NCBI GenBank assembly: GCA_047626155.1
Contig: JBLHRR010000070.1
Coordinates: forward strand, 1-26,137
DNA: 26,137 bases
Direction of reading: 5' to 3'
From: CALGLS01 sp047626155
GTDB lineage: Bacteria; Bacteroidota; Bacteroidia; Chitinophagales; Saprospiraceae
A program made the translations under genes and the position numbers. Shown piece by piece: positions 23,353 to 26,137 of this stretch. Positions within the stretch are counted from its first letter, which is position 1. Each line of letters begins with the position of its first letter. The notes beneath the pieces were generated by a model. That model had not been told where the DNA came from and did not search any database. It saw only the letters and a list, made by a program, of their open reading frames with translations.

Positions 23353-24549
23353 CTATCCAAAATAATCCTTCATCCGATCAAAGAACCCCTTCTCGGCTTT
23401 CCCCGGATTCGGTTGAAAGTTAGGCATTTCCTTTATTTTATGAAGTAATTTTTCCTCTTCCGCGTTCACCTTTTTTGGCGTCCAGATATTCATATGAATC
23501 AACTGGTCTCCCTGACCATAGCTCTGCACGGAAGGAAATCCTTTTCCTTTGAGTCGGAATATTTTACCAGACTGTGTACCTGCTGGAATTTTGAATTTCA
23601 CATGACCATCTATCGTAGGAACTTCCACAGAGGTACCAAGGGCAGCATCGGCGAAGTTGAGGTATAATTCATAGATCACGTTTTGGCCATCTCGGGTCAA
23701 AATATCGTTGGTCTCTTCGATGATATTTACAATCAAATCACCAGAAGGGCCTCCTTTCAGACCTGCGTGTCCCTTGCCACGGAGTGAAAGTTGCATGCCT
23801 TCAGAAACACCAGCGGGAATATCAAATTCAATAACTTCCTTTTCAGGTTTTCTACCCTGACCTTTACAAGAATTACAAGAAGCTGTAACCATCTGGCCGG
23901 AACCCTGGCAAGTTGGACAAACCGAAGAGGTCTGCATGTGTCCCAGAAACGTTTCTTTTATTTGACGGATGTAACCCTCCCCTTTACAAGTAGTACAAGT
24001 GCTGACAGAGTTGCTGTCTTTCGCACCGGAGCCACTACAGCTATCACAAGTGGCCTTTTTTTCTACTTTGATTTTTTTCTGAACACCATTAGCGATGTCA
24101 GGCATACTTAATTTTACTTTGATGTGGATGTTGCCTCCTTTCTGTCCTTGCGCTCTACGTTGGCCACCTCTTCCGCCACCTCCGCCAAAGAAGCTGTCGA
24201 AAGGATTTCCACCTCCGCCACCACCACCTCCTCCTTGTCCGAAGATGTCGCCAAATTGCTCGAAGATGTCATCCATACTCATGCCACCGCCAAATCCACC
24301 ACCACCACGTCGGCCCTGCTGTCCATCTACTCCGGCATGGCCAAAGCGATCATAACGAGCACGTTTGTCAGCATTGGTCAAAACCTCATATGCCTCTGCT
24401 GCTTCTTTAAATTTTTCCTCAGCTGCTTTATCGTCAGGATTACGATCCGGATGATATTTCATTGCGATCTTTCGATACGCTTTTTTCATTTCCTTTTCAT
24501 CTGCGGTTTTGGAAACGCCAAGTATTTCGTAATAATCTCTTTTTGCCAT
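23353..24549 (-). CDS. dnaJ: Molecular chaperone DnaJ
   Basis: A 398-residue protein from the ATG at 24549 (MAKRDYYEILGV). An in-frame upstream extension to 24630 precedes the conserved start and is rejected. All type I DnaJ parts are present in order: a J domain with HPD at 33-35; a long Gly/Phe-rich linker with several G runs; four zinc-binding repeats (CDSCSGSG, CTTCKGEG, CPTCQGSG, CNSCKGQG); and the C-terminal substrate-binding and dimer domains. It stimulates the ATPase of DnaK and delivers unfolded substrates in the cytoplasm. It follows grpE by 172 bp on the same strand; dnaK is not in the window. Confidence 0.97.
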   Translation of the reverse strand: MAKRDYYEILGVSKTADEKEMKKAYRKIAMKYHPDRNPDDKAAEEKFKEAAEAYEVLTNADKRARYDRFGHAGVDGQQGRRGGGGFGGGMSMDDIFEQFGDIFGQGGGGGGGGGNPFDSFFGGGGGRGGQRRAQGQKGGNIHIKVKLSMPDIANGVQKKIKVEKKATCDSCSGSGAKDSNSVSTCTTCKGEGYIRQIKETFLGHMQTSSVCPTCQGSGQMVTASCNSCKGQGRKPEKEVIEFDIPAGVSEGMQLSLRGKGHAGLKGGPSGDLIVNIIEETNDILTRDGQNVIYELYLNFADAALGTSVEVPTIDGHVKFKIPAGTQSGKIFRLKGKGFPSVQSYGQGDQLIHMNIWTPKKVNAEEEKLLHKIKEMPNFQPNPGKAEKGFFDRMKDYFG

Positions 24550-24688
24550 GAATCTATGTATGGATCTTTGTGGCAAAGTGACCAGCAAAGAAGGCGATGT
24601 AAATTTATTGTTATATGTTTGGGTAAACATTCACTCTGTGGCTTTTAGCTATTTGCAGTAGACTTTCCTATAACGCGATAGTGGGAAG

Positions 24689-24720
24689 CTAACTGCCAGC
24701 TGCTAGAAGCCAACTGCTTA
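24689..24720. repeat. Short degenerate repeat between grpE and dnaJ
   Basis: Variants of the decamers GCTAACTGCC, AGCTGCTAGA and GCCAACTGCT follow each other between the grpE stop and the dnaJ leader. Runs of (C/A)AACTGCC-like units are a recognisable style of Bacteroidota intergenic repeat, so this is probably a low-copy fragment of one. Confidence 0.4.
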
Positions 24721-24721
24721 G

Positions 24722-25300
24722 CTATTTCCCAACCACTACTTTCGCGTAGCGGATGATTTTGTCTTTCAAAGTGTATCCCGTTTCTACGGTGTCGATTACT
24801 TTTCCTTTCATCTCCTCGGTAGGAGCAGGAATTTCGGTAATCGCTTCATGGTATTCTGGATCGAAATCCGTTCCGTTGCTTTCCATGGCGACAAGCCCTC
24901 GTTGTTCAAGAGTCGTGTGCAGTTTGTTGTAAACGAGCTGCACGCCTTCACTGAAAGGCTCGTTACTATTCTCGATTTCTGCATTTGCTTTAGCACGAGC
25001 GAAATCGTCCAAAATCGGAAGTAGTGCTGAGATGGTACTCTTAGCAGCCGTATCCATCAATTCCATTTTCTCTTTGATGGTTCTTCTTTTGTAGTTGTCA
25101 AACTCAGCGAGCAGGCGAATGTACTTGTCTTTCAATTCGCCAATTTCCTGATCCTTCTCTACCATTGGATCAAGAGCTTCTTCATCTGATGTCTCTGCCT
25201 GATCTATTCCTTCTTCCACTTGACTAACAATGTCCTCTAAGTTAATTTCTAGTCCTTCCGGGGTTTCCTGCTCTGAAGTATTTTTGTCCTTCTTACTCAT
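24722..25300 (-). CDS. grpE: Nucleotide exchange factor GrpE
   Basis: A 192-residue protein from the ATG at 25300, chosen because AAAGGA lies just upstream; in-frame ATGs at 25324 and 25372 lack this. Residues ~1-60 are acidic and probably disordered. A long helix follows (EKDQEIGELKDKYIRLLAEFDNYKRRT), with the family signature RLLAEFDNYKRR. LLPILDDFARA and the beta-domain EGVQLVYNKLHTTLEQRGL and FDPEYHEAI come next, ending in GYTLKDKIIRYAKVVVGK. GrpE releases ADP from DnaK. It is the first gene of a grpE-dnaJ unit; see the TGNCA array upstream for possible control. Confidence 0.96.
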   Translation of the reverse strand: MSKKDKNTSEQETPEGLEINLEDIVSQVEEGIDQAETSDEEALDPMVEKDQEIGELKDKYIRLLAEFDNYKRRTIKEKMELMDTAAKSTISALLPILDDFARAKANAEIENSNEPFSEGVQLVYNKLHTTLEQRGLVAMESNGTDFDPEYHEAITEIPAPTEEMKGKVIDTVETGYTLKDKIIRYAKVVVGK

Positions 25301-25304
25301 TATA

Positions 25305-25310
25305 TCCTTT
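25305..25310 (-). promoter_or_regulatory. Ribosome binding site of grpE
   Basis: AAAGGA on the minus strand, four bases before the ATG at 25300. It is the reason for rejecting the longer in-frame starts. Confidence 0.65.
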
Positions 25311-25392
25311 ATTTTTTTCAACATGTAATTTTGGTGCGAAGATGATGATATTGTTCCATAAAATGAAACCAATAAGGGAAACTCAATTATGT

Positions 25393-25434
25393 TGCCACGG
25401 GGAAATGTCAGTCATTATGGCAGAAAAGGTGTCA
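25393..25434. promoter_or_regulatory. Phased TGNCA array upstream of grpE
   Basis: TGCCA (25393), TGTCA (25406), TGGCA (25418) and TGTCA (25430) follow at 13, 12 and 12 bp on the + strand, 93-134 bp before the grpE start. The regular spacing suggests a multi-site operator or an unusual promoter. No CIRCE or HAIR heat-shock operator is visible. Confidence 0.4.
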
Positions 25435-25469
25435 AGAGGGGAGAGTATGGTAGTTGAGGGTTGGTATTT

Positions 25470-25614
25470 TGTCAGTTCTGGAGAGGTTAAAATGGACAGA
25501 TAGAGGAGATTATAGTAGTTGGTTACGATAGATTTACCTGCCGGAATTTATTATATTAGTGTTTCCAATGCCGAAAGGGTATTAGAGACACAACGGATTA
25601 TTAGGATTCATTAA
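25470..25614 (+). pseudogene. Remnant of a type A T9SS sorting domain (copy 1)
   Basis: The frame at 25519-25614 reads LVTIDLPAGIYYISVSNAER and then ends VLETQRIIRIH plus stop. This is the normal end of a type A sorting domain (LPAGIYYI...). Just upstream the similarity continues in other frames (VSSGEVK, then KWTDRGDYSSWL), so at least two frameshifts or stops break it. Nothing of the parent gene's body can be recognised before 25470. A strong hairpin follows at 25628, as expected for the former gene end. Confidence 0.6.
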
Positions 25615-25627
25615 TCCTTATTTTATT

Positions 25628-25658
25628 GTTGGAGCCAGAGTTCTTTTCTGGCTCCAAC
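25628..25658 (+). terminator. Hairpin after T9SS remnant 1
   Basis: GTTGGAGCCAGA (25628-25639) and TCTGGCTCCAAC (25647-25658) pair perfectly over 12 bp with a 7-nt loop. It lies 13 bp after the remnant's stop and is probably the surviving terminator of that gene. A long T-run is lacking. Confidence 0.65.
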
Positions 25659-25677
25659 TAAAATCTTTACTTTGCCT

Positions 25678-26014
25678 ATGAGAATATTTTTAGCTGCACT
25701 ATTTCTTGTGTAGCCAGCCATCGAAAAGTATGAGGTTTGCCTGACGGTGACTAATGATAACGGAGAAGATACTTATTGTAAAACAATATACTTACAAATA
25801 GTAGGAACGGAGGAGTTTGTTGAGAGAGATGGCGTTTTGATTTACCCGAATCCGGTGACTGGTAAGGTTTATCTGGAGCGGAGAGATGGTGTTTTTTCTT
25901 ATTGGGATCGGGTGGAGTTAGTTGATGTGAATGGGCGTGTGGTTCGGGAGTGGCGTAATGTGAATGTGCTTTCGGTCGAAGGAATACCAGAAGGTTTATA
26001 TGCCTTACAGCTAA
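25678..26014 (+). pseudogene. Truncated T9SS cargo gene: signal-like start, stop, PKD end and type A sorting domain (copy 2)
   Basis: An ATG at 25678 gives MRIFLAALFLV, like the start of a signal peptide, followed at once by an in-frame TAG (25711-25713). The same frame then continues PAIEKYEVCLTVTNDNGEDT, the end of a PKD-like domain, and a type A sorting domain (VLIYPNPVTGKVYLERRDG, VELVDVNGRVVREW, IPEGLYALQL). The usual last strand (K-R-I-V type) is missing. After LQL the frame runs into unrelated palindromic DNA and stops at 26097. A large internal deletion joined start and end, and the 3' tip was replaced. A GTG at 25747 would give a 116-residue ORF, but it lacks any export signal. Confidence 0.65.
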
Positions 26015-26034
26015 GCTCGACTTTAGCCATTTCA

Positions 26035-26050
26035 GGCAGCTCTAGCTGCC
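26035..26050. repeat. Short palindrome at the end of T9SS remnant 2
   Basis: GGCAGCT-CT-AGCTGCC is a perfect 7-bp inverted repeat with a 2-bp centre. It lies where the sorting domain loses similarity and may mark a recombination or insertion boundary. Confidence 0.45.
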
Positions 26051-26060
26051 AATGTTTGAT

Positions 26061-26105
26061 AAATTTCTTTACGGTCGGTGTTTTTTGTCGACCGTAAAGA
26101 AATTT
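26061..26105. terminator. Perfect 17-bp inverted repeat near the right edge
   Basis: AAATTTCTTTACGGTCG (26061-26077) and CGACCGTAAAGAAATTT (26089-26105) are exact inverted copies around an 11-nt T-rich loop. It could be a bidirectional terminator for a gene beyond the edge, or an arm of a mobile element that interrupted T9SS remnant 2. Confidence 0.5.
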
Positions 26106-26137
26106 GATATTGCCAAATTCGGTAACGAACAGAGGCA

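Noticed and set aside
24095..24648. Open frames on the + strand opposite dnaJ
   Set aside because: They are antisense shadows. The proline runs and Ser/Thr runs are reverse reads of the DnaJ Gly-rich linker and no domain is present.
25405..25503. 32-codon ORF (MSVIMAEKVSRGE...)
   Set aside because: It has no good ribosome site or homology that I recognise, it runs into the T9SS remnant, and its sequence may be part of the decayed gene or of the grpE control region.
1..26137. tRNA or rRNA genes, intact transposases or integrases
   Set aside because: No tRNA-like TTCGANNC arm with paired acceptor ends, no rRNA sequence and no transposase or integrase motif was seen on either strand by eye.

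Overview
The window looks like a chromosomal segment of a Bacteroidota bacterium, most likely of the Saprospirales (Lewinella, Saprospira or Haliscomenobacter type). Three things point there: cell-surface proteins ending in type IX secretion (T9SS) sorting domains of both type A and type B, next to a PorP/SprF-family partner; a crtD-cruF-crtY carotenoid cluster of the kind expected for monocyclic carotenoids such as saproxanthin; and promoter-like sequences close to the Bacteroidota TTTG / TAnnTTTG consensus. GC content is moderate to low, and I see no tRNA, rRNA, CRISPR array, integrase or intact transposase. The taxonomy is inferred from gene content, not from a marker gene.

Layout from left to right. 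1-2842 (+): the 3' part of a large Cys/Asp-rich repeat protein with a gliding-type (type B) C-terminal domain, then its probable outer-membrane partner PorP/SprF. 2953-3288 (-): a small zinc-ribbon membrane protein. 3627-7063 (+): an O-antigen ligase/polymerase-like membrane protein with TPRs, then a secreted type A T9SS protein built of ~100-residue repeats and closed by a strong hairpin. 7651-8175 (+): a metallopeptidase-like lipoprotein. 8199-11555 (-): lycopene cyclase, CruF-type carotenoid hydratase and CrtD/CrtI-type desaturase. 11636-14663 (-): RNase HII, an OmpA-family protein and an unrecognised membrane protein. 15085-17325 (+): an RND/MMPL exporter. 18242-19771 (+): an ALDH7-type aldehyde dehydrogenase. 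19927-20793 (-): two paralogous ArsR-type regulators, apparently transcribed separately. 20954-21649 (-): TsaB. 21926-23275 (+): a di-haem cytochrome c peroxidase-like lipoprotein. 23353-25300 (-): dnaJ and grpE. The right end (25470-26105) holds two decayed T9SS cargo genes and a strong inverted repeat.

The genes fall into four working groups: envelope/T9SS functions (repeat adhesin, PorP/SprF, type A cargo, O-antigen ligase, OmpA, RND exporter), carotenoid synthesis, housekeeping (rnhB, tsaB, grpE-dnaJ) and redox/amino-acid catabolism (ALDH7, di-haem peroxidase). I found no clear new defence or biosynthetic system. The items most worth following up are: the inverted-repeat element that forms the 3' end of crtD; the palindrome over an ArsR promoter; the 12-bp-phased TGNCA array upstream of grpE-dnaJ; the two T9SS gene remnants; and the nested 87/258-bp repeats of the truncated adhesin.
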